From: Deltaproteobacteria bacterium
GTDB taxonomy: Bacteria > Desulfobacterota > Syntrophia > Syntrophales > UBA2192
DNA length: 10,477 nucleotides
Assembly (NCBI GenBank): GCA_026388445.1
Contig: JAPLJU010000079.1
Coordinates: 1-10,477 of the forward strand
Direction of reading: 5' to 3'
The notes beneath the pieces were generated by a model that ran no database searches, had not been told where the DNA came from, and worked only from the letters and a program-made list of their open reading frames with translations. Below are positions 4,095 to 10,477 of the stretch, in pieces (position 1 is the first letter of the stretch; each line of letters opens with the position of its first letter). The position numbers and the translations under genes were made by a program.

Positions 4095-6404
4095 ATGAAA
4101 GAAACCTTCAACGATATACTGAAAGCTGTCGGGGACACGCCGCTTGTGGAGATTCGCAGACTGAATCCCAGCCGGAAGGTCAGGATCTACGCGAAGCTGG
4201 AAAGCTTCAATCCGGGGGGGTCCATCAAGGATCGCACGGCGCTTTACATGATCGAAAGGGCCGAGGAGCGGGGAGAACTCACGAAAGGCAAGGTCATCCT
4301 GGAGGCCACGAGCGGGAATACAGGTATCGGGCTCGCGATGGTAGCCGCTGCGAAAGGCTACCGGATATGCCTGACCATGTCCGAGTCTGCCAGTGAGGAG
4401 CGGAAAAAAATCCTGAAAGCGCTCGGGGCGGAACTGCGGTTCACAGCGGCCGCGCTCGGGACCGACGGCGCCATCGAGGAAGCCTACAGGCTCATGCGGG
4501 AAAATCCCGATAAGTACTTCCTGGCGGACCAGTTCAATAACGAGGATAACATCGCCGCGCACTATCACGGAACGGCCGAGGAGGTGTGGCGGCAGACGGA
4601 AGGAAAGGTGACCATGGTCGTTGCCTCCCTGGGGACCTCCGGAACGGCCATGGGCCTGTCGAGAAAGCTCAAGGAGTACAATCCCGGCATTCACATCGTG
4701 GGCGTGGAGCCCTACATGGGGCACAAGATCCAGGGCTTGAAGAACATGAAGGAATCCTATCAGCCCGGCATCTACGACCGGAACCGCCTCGACGAGAAAG
4801 TGAATATCCTCGATGAAGATGCCTTTGAGATGGCGAGAAGACTTTTGCGCGAAGAAGGCATCTCCGCCGGGATGAGTTCGGGGGCGGCCATGCACGTGGC
4901 GGCGGAGAAGGCCAGGACCCTGGAGGAGGGACTCATCGTGGTGATCCTCCCCGACGGTGCGGAACGATACCTGAGTACGGAGCTCTTCGCAGACAAGGAA
5001 AGATCAACGCTCAAGCTCTTCAATACCCTCGCCCGGACCAAGGAGTTCTTCCAGCCCATCAACCCGAAGGAGGTCCGGATTCATTCCTGCGGTCCCACGG
5101 TCCATCTCGTGCCGCACATCGGCAGCTATCGCCGCTTCGTTTTTTCGGATCTTCTGACCCGGTACCTCGTTTACAAGGGATACCGGGTAAGGAACATCAC
5201 CAGCGTCATCGATCTTTCCGATAGAGCCATCAAGGGCGCCGACCGTGAGCACATGGATATATCGGAGTTCACGAAACGGTCTTTCAAGGAGTTCATCGCG
5301 GGCATGCAAAAATTAAATATCCGCCGTGAATCCCATTACCCGAAAGCGAGCGAAAACATCGATACCATGATCCAGCTCTCGGAGAAGCTGGTGGAAAAGG
5401 GGTTTGCTTACGAAAAACTCAAGTCCGTCTACTTCGATATTTCGAAGCTCGAGGACTACGGAAGCCTGTCGAAGATTGATCTCAACAGGATGCAACAGGA
5501 AAGAACGGTCGATGTCGACGATTACGAGAAGGACAGTCCCGTTGATTTCACCCTGCTCAAACGATCCAACCTGGCCGAGCTGAAACGGGGGATCTATTTC
5601 AAGACCCGGTGGGGAAATGTCCGGCCGAGCTGGCATTTGGAGTGTGCTGCCATCTCGATGAAGTATCTCGGCGACACCTTTGATATCCATTGCAGCGGAT
5701 CCGATCTCGTCTTTCCGCACTGCGAGAATGTCATGGCCATTGGAAAGGCCGCTACGGGGAAGCGGTTGGCAAACTACTGGCTGAATTCGGAGCTCGTCAT
5801 GATGGACGGGAAGAAGATGTCCCGGTCGCTGAATAATTTCTTCACGATCGAGGATCTCGAACGCCGCGGGTTCAGGGGAAAAGAGATCCGCTATTTTCTG
5901 CTCAGTTCCCATTACCGTAAACCCCTGAAGTTCTCTTTTGGTGCGCTCGATACGGCCAGAAACACCATCCGGAAACTCGACGAATTCATCCAGAGGCTCA
6001 TTCACGTCACGCCCGGGCCGGGTGATCCCGATACGGACCAGTTCGTCTACGATGTGAAAAACGGGTTTATGGAAGGGATGGACGATGATTTAAACATATC
6101 GGCCGTCTTTGCATCCCTCTTTGGATTCGTTAAAAAGGTCAACGGACCCCTTTCCCGGCATCAGTTGAACGGTGCAGAGCGGGACAAGGTTCTGGACGTT
6201 CTCAAAGGGATCGACGCCGTGCTCGGCATCATGAGCTTCGAGGAAGAGGGGCTGAGCGTCGAAGCCTCGACGCTCATCAGGCAGCGCGAAGAGATGCGTC
6301 AGAAAGGCCAGTGGAAGGAAGCCGACGAGATCCGCCAGAAGCTTTCCGGAATGGGGGTCGTCCTGCAGGATACCCCCGAGGGGACCCTCTGGAGGAATAA
6401 ATAA
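4095..6404 (+). CDS. fusion protein: CysM/CysK-type cysteine synthase + cysteinyl-tRNA synthetase
   Basis: A 769-residue fusion. Residues ~1-300 are a PLP-dependent cysteine synthase (O-acetylserine or phosphoserine-type donor plus a sulfur source to cysteine): GGSIKDR with the PLP lysine at Lys45, TSGNTG at 72-77, the CysM-like DQFNNEDN and GTSGTAMG, then GMSSGAAM and DGAERYLS. After a short linker, ~306-769 form a full-length class I cysteinyl-tRNA synthetase, beginning LKLFNTLARTKEFF. It has CGPTV (Cys332), the HIGH-type motif HIGS (341-344), WHLEC (Cys517), FPHCEN (His542, Cys543), KMSRS (574-578), a DALR-type anticodon domain (GMDDDLNISAVFASLF) and the usual C-terminus (DEIRQKLSGMGVVLQDTPEGTLW). 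Canonical CysRS has HHENE and KMSKS; here these read HCENV and KMSRS. The ATG at 4095 lacks a good ribosome site; a GTG at 4086 would add three residues. There is no frameshift between the halves. It likely makes cysteine and charges tRNA-Cys, but the synthetase half could have another acceptor. Confidence 0.93.
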   Translation: MKETFNDILKAVGDTPLVEIRRLNPSRKVRIYAKLESFNPGGSIKDRTALYMIERAEERGELTKGKVILEATSGNTGIGLAMVAAAKGYRICLTMSESASEERKKILKALGAELRFTAAALGTDGAIEEAYRLMRENPDKYFLADQFNNEDNIAAHYHGTAEEVWRQTEGKVTMVVASLGTSGTAMGLSRKLKEYNPGIHIVGVEPYMGHKIQGLKNMKESYQPGIYDRNRLDEKVNILDEDAFEMARRLLREEGISAGMSSGAAMHVAAEKARTLEEGLIVVILPDGAERYLSTELFADKERSTLKLFNTLARTKEFFQPINPKEVRIHSCGPTVHLVPHIGSYRRFVFSDLLTRYLVYKGYRVRNITSVIDLSDRAIKGADREHMDISEFTKRSFKEFIAGMQKLNIRRESHYPKASENIDTMIQLSEKLVEKGFAYEKLKSVYFDISKLEDYGSLSKIDLNRMQQERTVDVDDYEKDSPVDFTLLKRSNLAELKRGIYFKTRWGNVRPSWHLECAAISMKYLGDTFDIHCSGSDLVFPHCENVMAIGKAATGKRLANYWLNSELVMMDGKKMSRSLNNFFTIEDLERRGFRGKEIRYFLLSSHYRKPLKFSFGALDTARNTIRKLDEFIQRLIHVTPGPGDPDTDQFVYDVKNGFMEGMDDDLNISAVFASLFGFVKKVNGPLSRHQLNGAERDKVLDVLKGIDAVLGIMSFEEEGLSVEASTLIRQREEMRQKGQWKEADEIRQKLSGMGVVLQDTPEGTLWRNK

Positions 6405-6620
6405 ATCCCGGTGAGGGCATTCGTCTCTCCCCGTTCACTCTTCGCTTTCAGACTGTAATTCTTCAAATATCATTATCATATCTCATCCATGTAACCTTGC
6501 CAGTATATTGATAATATAGAGAATTTACTAAAGTTTTTTTAATCTCTATAGGTCATTTTGTGACTCGAAAACCCTGTCTTCCGGGGGGGTTGTGAAGGGA
6601 AAAAATTCAAAAAAACTTTA
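6405..6620. other. AT-rich intergenic region after the fusion gene
   Basis: No gene is seen. An imperfect hairpin directly follows the stop (GTGAGGG at 6411-6417 with CCC...TCAC at 6429-6438), without a good T-run. A perfect 8-bp inverted repeat TATAGAGA (6515-6522)/TCTCTATA (6543-6550) flanks a 20-nt AT-rich segment with eight T; it might act as a weak terminator or a protein site. Confidence 0.45.
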
Positions 6621-6649
6621 TTGCCATCTGAGGGGAGATTGTATATGAT
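6621..6649 (+). promoter_or_regulatory. sigma-70 promoter of the sodium-pump gene cluster
   Basis: TTGCCA (6621-6626, 5/6) and TATGAT (6644-6649, 5/6) with an ideal 17-bp spacer predict a transcript start near 6656. GGGGA (6632-6636)/TCCCC (6649-6653) is a 5-bp inverted repeat that straddles the spacer and the -10 box. This is the best vegetative-type promoter in the window. Confidence 0.6.
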
Positions 6650-6669
6650 CCCCCGACCTTGACCGTTGA

Positions 6670-6716
6670 AGAAAGGCCGGATTGCGGCCTCCCCGTGTGT
6701 GTAACACGGCCTTTCT
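6670..6716 (+). promoter_or_regulatory. leader with mutually exclusive hairpins (attenuator-like) before the oadG/gcdB genes
   Basis: AGAAAGGCCG (6670-6679) and CGGCCTTTCT (6707-6716) are perfect 10-bp arms. The same bases can instead form two small hairpins: AGGCCG (6674-6679)/CGGCCT (6685-6690) with loop GATTG, and CCGTGT (6693-6698)/ACACGG (6704-6709) with loop GTGTA. The long stem ends in TTTCTTTCC, a modest terminator tail. The element starts about 14 nt into the predicted transcript and 125 nt before the first start codon. Attenuation is inferred. Confidence 0.4.
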
Positions 6717-6840
6717 TTCCGGGTTATGGGGAGACAGAAGTCGGAAGACGGCATTTTTAAGCTGTTGCACGGATCAGAAGGGGAGGGTCGAAAATTCCTT
6801 CGGGTCAAAGCCGTCGATTCATTGCAGGAGGTGGGGATTC

Positions 6841-6987
6841 ATGGAGATGGACAACACAACCTTTGGGCTGACAATGCTCATCTGCGGCATGGGGGGGACC
6901 CTTTTGACCCTCTGGATTATGAGCCTTGTCATGACAGTTCTTGGCCGGTTGTTCCCGGAGAAAGCAGAACCGAAAAAGGAGGGCTGA
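6841..6987 (+). CDS. small OadG/GcdC-like membrane subunit of a sodium-pumping decarboxylase
   Basis: A 48-residue protein with a single hydrophobic helix (about residues 8-35) and a charged C-terminal tail KAEPKKEG, the layout of the gamma/OadG-type subunit that stabilises Na+-translocating carboxylic-acid decarboxylases in the membrane. The ATG at 6841 has AGGAGG at 6826-6831, 9 nt upstream. The frame is open further back to 6682 but runs through the leader hairpins, so the longer version is rejected. Its stop is 3 nt before the beta-subunit start, indicating translational coupling. The gene is too short and variable for firm family assignment, so the call rests on its topology and position. 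It is shorter than classical OadG (about 80 residues). Confidence 0.7.
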   Translation: MEMDNTTFGLTMLICGMGGTLLTLWIMSLVMTVLGRLFPEKAEPKKEG

Positions 6988-6990
6988 GAT

Positions 6991-8139
6991 ATGCTGGAGG
7001 CGATTTTAAATGGTCTGGGCGGGCTCGTCGCAGGCTTCCAGGCCCTCGCCCTGGACTGGCGAAGCATTATCATGCTTGTCATCGGCGGCATCCTCCTTTA
7101 CCTGGGGATCAAAAAGGACTGTGAGCCCCTGCTGCTCGTTCCCATCGGGTTCGGGTGCATCCTCGTCAATGTACCCCTTTCCGACCTCATGGCCAAGGAG
7201 GGGTTCCTGCGCGTCATCTATGATGCCGGTGTGGACACGGAGCTGTTCCCGCTTCTCATTTTTATCGGGATCGGCGCCATGACGGATTTCGGGCCCGTGC
7301 TGGCGCAGCCTTCGACGTTTCTCCTGGGGGCGGCCGGGCAATTCGGAATTTTCCTGACCCTCCTGATGGCGCTTTTTTTCGGATTTACAAAGCTGGAAGC
7401 TGTATCCATCGGGATCATCGGGGCCTGTGACGGTCCAACGGCCATATATGTCACGTCGAAATACGCGCCCCACCTGCTTGGCGCCGTCTCGGTGGCCGCT
7501 TATTCCTACATGGCTCTTGTTCCCGTGATCCAGCCGCCGATCATGCGGGCCATGACCACGCAGGCCGAACGGGCGACGGTCATGAAATACAAGGCCAGGC
7601 CCGTGTCCAAAACAACGAAAATACTCTTTCCCCTGGTCATCACCATCCTGGGAGGGCTCATCGCCCCTAAGGGGCTTCCGCTCCTGGGTTCCCTCATGCT
7701 GGGGAATCTGATGAGAGAATCCGGTGTGGTGAGCCGCCTGACGAAAGCCTCGGAGAATGAGATCGCCAATGTCGTGACCCTCTTTCTCGGCCTTTGCATC
7801 GGGGCCACCATGTCGGGTGCCGCTTTTCTCAAACCCCAGACGCTGATCGTTCTGGGTCTGGGGTTTGTGGCGATCTGCCTCGATACGGTATGCGGGATTC
7901 TCTTTGCGAAGGGCATGCGGGTCTTGAGCGGGGGGAAGATCAACCCCCTGATCGGCGCCGCAGGGATATCCGCCTTCCCGATGGCGGCCCGGGTGGTCCA
8001 GCGTGAAGGTATCAAGTATAACAAGAAGAGTTATCTGCTCATGCATGCCATGGGGGCAAACGCCGGCGGCCAGGTCGGGTCCGTGATCGCCGCGGCGGTG
8101 ATGCTTTCCGTGCTGGCCGGCATGGGGATCATATCGTAA
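6991..8139 (+). CDS. gcdB: Na+-translocating decarboxylase beta subunit (GcdB/OadB/MmdB family, glutaconyl-CoA-type likely)
   Basis: The integral-membrane subunit that decarboxylates carboxybiotin and exports Na+ across the inner membrane. AGGAGG (6977-6982) lies 8 nt before the ATG. The 382 residues form roughly nine to eleven hydrophobic helices. Signatures: MTDFGPVLAQPSTFLLGAAGQ; CDGPTAIYVTSKYAPH with the essential Asp at 147; YSYMALVPVIQPPIM; and NPLIGAAGISAFPMAARV with Asn318, Ser327 and Arg334, matching the spacing of the essential Asn373/Ser382/Arg389 of Klebsiella OadB. The SAFPM and GGQVGS variants resemble glutaconyl-CoA decarboxylase beta rather than oxaloacetate decarboxylase, but substrate class cannot be proved from this subunit. 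It sits between the OadG-like gene and the biotin carrier. The carboxyltransferase alpha subunit, which sets substrate, is absent here. Confidence 0.92.
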   Translation: MLEAILNGLGGLVAGFQALALDWRSIIMLVIGGILLYLGIKKDCEPLLLVPIGFGCILVNVPLSDLMAKEGFLRVIYDAGVDTELFPLLIFIGIGAMTDFGPVLAQPSTFLLGAAGQFGIFLTLLMALFFGFTKLEAVSIGIIGACDGPTAIYVTSKYAPHLLGAVSVAAYSYMALVPVIQPPIMRAMTTQAERATVMKYKARPVSKTTKILFPLVITILGGLIAPKGLPLLGSLMLGNLMRESGVVSRLTKASENEIANVVTLFLGLCIGATMSGAAFLKPQTLIVLGLGFVAICLDTVCGILFAKGMRVLSGGKINPLIGAAGISAFPMAARVVQREGIKYNKKSYLLMHAMGANAGGQVGSVIAAAVMLSVLAGMGIIS

Positions 8140-8225
8140 AAAAAACTATACATTACCGTTGTTTTTAGCTAAATATAGTCCCGCCTGCCTCAGATTGGAA
8201 ATTGGAGTGAAGGAGGAAGTTTCAG

Positions 8226-8441
8226 ATGAGTGATGAGGTATTGGCCCCCATGCCCGGGAAGATTACCAAGATCCTTGTGAAACCCGGCGACGATGTTCTG
8301 GAGGACGAAGAAGTCCTGGTCCTCGAGGCCATGAAGATGGATAATCCCATTTTCGCGCCTTCCAATGGAAAGGTGAAGGAGATCCGGGTCAAAGAAGGCG
8401 AGGAAGTGGATGTGGATCATGTGCTCCTGGTCATTGAATGA
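8226..8441 (+). CDS. biotin carboxyl carrier protein (biotinyl/lipoyl domain)
   Basis: A 71-residue free-standing biotinyl domain: the carrier that moves CO2 as carboxybiotin between the carboxyltransferase and the membrane beta subunit. The biotinylation motif EAMKM is present with the acceptor at Lys37, flanked by the usual symmetric hairpins (APMPGKI and APSNGKV). AGGAGG (8211-8216) is 9 nt before the ATG. It lies 86 nt after gcdB on the same strand and is followed by a strong terminator, so it is probably the last gene of the cluster. The Pro/Ala linker seen in fused carriers is missing; the protein is essentially the bare domain. It could alternatively serve an acyl-CoA carboxylase, but the context favours the Na+ pump. 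Confidence 0.92.
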   Translation: MSDEVLAPMPGKITKILVKPGDDVLEDEEVLVLEAMKMDNPIFAPSNGKVKEIRVKEGEEVDVDHVLLVIE

Positions 8442-8487
8442 ACACGACAGGGATTATTTATTCCCCTGTAGTTCATACAGGATAAAG

Positions 8488-8525
8488 AAAAAAGCTTAAT
8501 GGTGTGGAATCCATTAGGCTTTTTT
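8488..8525 (+). terminator. strong, bidirectional-looking rho-independent terminator after the biotin carrier gene
   Basis: A 15-nt arm (8488-8502, AAAAAAGCTTAATGG) pairs with 8511-8525 (CCATTAGGCTTTTTT) with one G-U pair and an 8-nt loop. It has A-run and T-run flanks and so could work in both directions. Just upstream, two alternative small hairpins compete for the same bases: ACAGGG (8447-8452)/CCCTGT (8464-8469) and CCTGTA (8465-8470)/TACAGG (8476-8481). Confidence 0.9.
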
Positions 8526-8816
8526 ATGACCGCCGGTCAGCAACCTGCCTTTCGGGTGAAGGTCTGACTCGCTGATGCTTTTCTGTGCTGAATGTGTCTG
8601 AACGGATCAGCGGGTACGGTAATGAAGTCTGCAGAGAATCTTTGCCGGCGCGGCGATTTTTTGCGCGACTTCCTCCACGGCCCGGTGTTCAGTAGCATAG
8701 AACAACAGATACATCACGGGACGGTGCACGCACTCTGCTTTCCATTGGAAGGTGAATTTTTGCCCTGAACGAAACTGATCGGCTAGGCTGTGATCAACTT
8801 GGGAGGAGAGATGGAG
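8526..8816. other. intergenic region upstream of the P-type ATPase gene
   Basis: About 290 nt without a convincing gene. It contains the small palindrome TGACC-GCC-GGTCA (8527-8539) and an inverted repeat CGCTGAT (8570-8576)/ATCAGCG (8606-8612). A 48-codon ORF (8622-8768, starting MKSAENLCRRGDFLRDFL) has no ribosome site or recognisable family and is doubtful. No clear promoter was found; a TTGCCC near 8759 has no good partner. Confidence 0.4.
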
Positions 8817-10477
8817 ATGATCAACTGGCACCAGAAAGAGTTCAAAGACGTTTTTGAAGAGCTCGAGGTCCCCGCGGACGGTCTCCGATCGGACGAGGCC
8901 CGCAGGCGGCTCGCGCAATACGGCCGCAACGAACTGGTCGAAAAGGGAAAGCGGTCGGTGCTGGCGATGATTCTCGATCAGTTCCGGGATTTCATGATCA
9001 TGGTCCTGATCGCTGCCGCCGTGGTTTCGGGCTTGATGGGGGAGGTGGCCGACACGATCGCCATCCTCGTGATCGTCCTTCTGAACGCCGTCCTCGGCGT
9101 CAGCCAGGAGTACCGTGCCGAGAAGGCCATGGAGGCCCTCAAACAGATGGCCGCTCCCGTCGCGCGGGTCCTTCGCGACGGCAGTGTTTCTTCCATCCCG
9201 GGCTCCGAGATCGTCCCGGGGGATCTGGTGCTTCTGGAGGCAGGGGGCATCGTCCCGGCCGATATGCGGCTCACCGAGGCAGCCGTGCTTAAAATCGAGG
9301 AAGCGGCGCTCACGGGCGAGTCGGTCCCGGTGGAAAAGCACACCCGCGCGCTGCACGAGGAGATGCTTTCTCTGGGGGACCGGTCGAACATGGTGTTCAA
9401 GGGCACGGTGGTCACCTACGGACGGGGAACCGGAGTGGCCGTGGGCACGGGGATGAACACGGAACTCGGGAAGATCGCCACGATGCTCCAGGAGGAGGAG
9501 GAGGTCAAGACGCCCCTCCAGAAGCGCCTCACCGTCTTCGGCAAGAAGATCGCCGTGGCGATTCTCTTCATCTGCGCCTTCATCTTCGGCGTGGGGCTTC
9601 TGCGGGGGCAGCCGGCCATGCTCATGTTCCTCACGGCCGTCTCGCTTGCCGTTGCCGCCATTCCCGAGGCCCTTCCCGCCGTCATCACCATCGCGCTCGC
9701 CCTGGGGGCGCGCAAGATGGCGGATGACAATGCCCTGATACGGAAGCTGCCCGCCGTGGAGACCCTGGGGTCGGTCACCTACATCTGCTCCGACAAAACG
9801 GGGACCCTCACCCTGAACCGCATGACCGTCGAGGAGATTTATGCCGACGGCACCCTGTTCAGGAGCGACGACCCTGGCATCGGGCGGTTCGACCAGCTCA
9901 TGAAGGCGTTGGCCCTGAGCAACGATGCGCTCCCCTACGTCATCGACGAGGGTTCCGTCGGGGTCACGGGGGATCCGACGGAGATCGCCCTCTACCAGGT
10001 TGCCTATAATCACGGGTTTGTCAAATCCGATCTCGAAAAGGAGCACCCCCGGGTGGCCGAGATCCCCTTCGACTCGGAGCGCAAGTGCATGACGACGTTC
10101 CACCGCTGGCCGGGGGGGTACATGGCCCTCACGAAGGGAGGGGTCGACGTCATACTCGAGAAGACCGTCAACGTGCTGATGGGTCAAAAGCTCGCACCCA
10201 TCAATGCCGACGAGATCAGCCGCGTGAACGACCGGCTGGCCGACGATGGCCTTCGCGTTCTGGCTGTAACCGCACGACTCTGGAACGAAGTGCCCGATGA
10301 TCTCTCCCCGGAGAATGTGGAGCAAGGGCTCACCTTCCTGGGTCTTGCGGGCATGATGGACCCCCCTCGCGAGGAAGTTCGCCAGGCGGTCTCGCTCTGT
10401 AAATCCGCCGGCATGCGGCCTGTGATGATCACGGGTGACCACCCGCTGACGGCGCGTTCCATCGCCCGGCGCATCGG
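8817..10477 (+). CDS. P-type cation ATPase, class IIA (Ca2+-type, PacL-like), 3' truncated by window edge
   Basis: ATP-driven cation export pump of the inner membrane; 553 codons are present and the gene runs off the right edge. The ATG at 8817 is preferred because AGGAG (8804-8808) is 8 nt upstream; an in-frame ATG at 8811 is only 2 nt from it. Seen in order: the N-terminal cation-ATPase domain (WHQKEFKDVFEELEV), helices M1-M2 (~47-97), the actuator with TGES at 166-169, M3 (~244-262), M4 with VAAIPEALPAV (Pro283-Pro287), the phosphorylation site DKTGTLT with Asp326, the nucleotide-binding KGG around Lys440, and TGDH (539-542). PEALP in M4 and the overall order match SERCA/PacL-type pumps; Ca2+ is the likely substrate, but Na+ or Mn2+ cannot be excluded without M5-M6. 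It is a monocistronic start after a terminator. Third codon positions are notably G/C-rich, which leaves a long antisense frame open. Confidence 0.94.
   Translation, partial: MINWHQKEFKDVFEELEVPADGLRSDEARRRLAQYGRNELVEKGKRSVLAMILDQFRDFMIMVLIAAAVVSGLMGEVADTIAILVIVLLNAVLGVSQEYRAEKAMEALKQMAAPVARVLRDGSVSSIPGSEIVPGDLVLLEAGGIVPADMRLTEAAVLKIEEAALTGESVPVEKHTRALHEEMLSLGDRSNMVFKGTVVTYGRGTGVAVGTGMNTELGKIATMLQEEEEVKTPLQKRLTVFGKKIAVAILFICAFIFGVGLLRGQPAMLMFLTAVSLAVAAIPEALPAVITIALALGARKMADDNALIRKLPAVETLGSVTYICSDKTGTLTLNRMTVEEIYADGTLFRSDDPGIGRFDQLMKALALSNDALPYVIDEGSVGVTGDPTEIALYQVAYNHGFVKSDLEKEHPRVAEIPFDSERKCMTTFHRWPGGYMALTKGGVDVILEKTVNVLMGQKLAPINADEISRVNDRLADDGLRVLAVTARLWNEVPDDLSPENVEQGLTFLGLAGMMDPPREEVRQAVSLCKSAGMRPVMITGDHPLTARSIARRI

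Noticed and set aside
3774..4895. A 373-codon minus-strand frame over the DUF1178 gene and the start of the fusion gene
   Set aside because: It crosses two recognisable plus-strand genes and a terminator; composition is that of a shadow frame.
3506..6481. Recurring TTATCAT/ATGATAA heptamers (3506, 3550, 3564, 4043, 6473) as a shared regulator site
   Set aside because: At 3550 and 4043 the heptamer is more simply a -10 box (TATCAT); it is a short AT-rich word and also occurs inside gcdB at 7067, so a regulon claim is not supported.
6682..6840. Longer version of the OadG-like protein starting in the leader
   Set aside because: It would run through the leader hairpins, and the ATG at 6841 has an ideal AGGAGG site and starts the membrane protein correctly.
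8622..8768. Possible 48-residue small protein upstream of the ATPase
   Set aside because: No ribosome site, no hydrophobic or domain pattern, and no recognisable family; kept only as a note in the intergenic entry.
8607..10442. A 611-codon open frame on the minus strand, opposite the P-type ATPase
   Set aside because: The plus strand has an unbroken P-type ATPase with all signature motifs; the antisense product is rich in His, Arg, Gly and Asp with no family pattern, as expected from GC-rich third positions.
1..10477. CRISPR arrays, insertion sequences, phage genes or toxin-antitoxin pairs
   Set aside because: No regularly spaced repeats, transposase motifs, terminal inverted repeats with target duplications, or phage-like genes were seen; the genes are mostly housekeeping or energy metabolism.

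Overview
The window looks like chromosomal core and accessory DNA of an anaerobic, syntrophic-type member of the former Deltaproteobacteria (Desulfobacterota), most like Syntrophus/Smithella. The reasons are the sodium-pumping, glutaconyl-CoA-decarboxylase-like membrane subunits with a free-standing biotin carrier, the isolated type IV pilus platform gene, the DUF1178 protein and the general protein style. This placement is inferred from protein character, not from a search.

Layout, left to right. (1) 2-1645: the tail of an unidentified acidic protein overlaps pyrF (orotidine-5'-phosphate decarboxylase), followed by a SpoU-family 23S rRNA 2'-O-methyltransferase (rlmB) and a strong terminator. 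(2) 1727-3165: a sigma-54 type -24/-12 sequence sits in the 3' arm and T-tract of that terminator. After it come a ~200-nt leader with GEMM/cyclic-dinucleotide-riboswitch-like sequence blocks and competing hairpins, and then pilC. (3) 3181-3257: a tRNA-Pro(CGG) on the minus strand, then ~350 nt of non-coding DNA with several inverted repeats. (4) 3606-4022: a DUF1178 zinc-ribbon protein with a GTG start, closed by a terminator. (5) 4095-6404: one 769-residue protein that fuses a complete CysM/CysK-type cysteine synthase to a complete but divergent cysteinyl-tRNA synthetase. (6) 6621-8525: a promoter, a leader with mutually exclusive hairpins, then oadG-like, gcdB/oadB-like and biotin-carrier genes, closed by a terminator. 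(7) 8817-end: a P-type IIA (Ca2+-type) ATPase running off the right edge.

The most interesting object is the cysteine synthase-CysRS fusion. It could link cysteine formation directly to cysteine activation, and its synthetase half has lost a canonical zinc ligand and altered both lysine-bearing motifs. Next is the pilC leader: sigma-54 promoter, riboswitch-like aptamer and terminator/anti-terminator arrangement in 230 bp. The sodium-pump cluster carries the membrane and carrier parts but no carboxyltransferase alpha subunit, so it must work with a subunit encoded elsewhere. All regulatory calls are pattern-based and have not been computed or tested.
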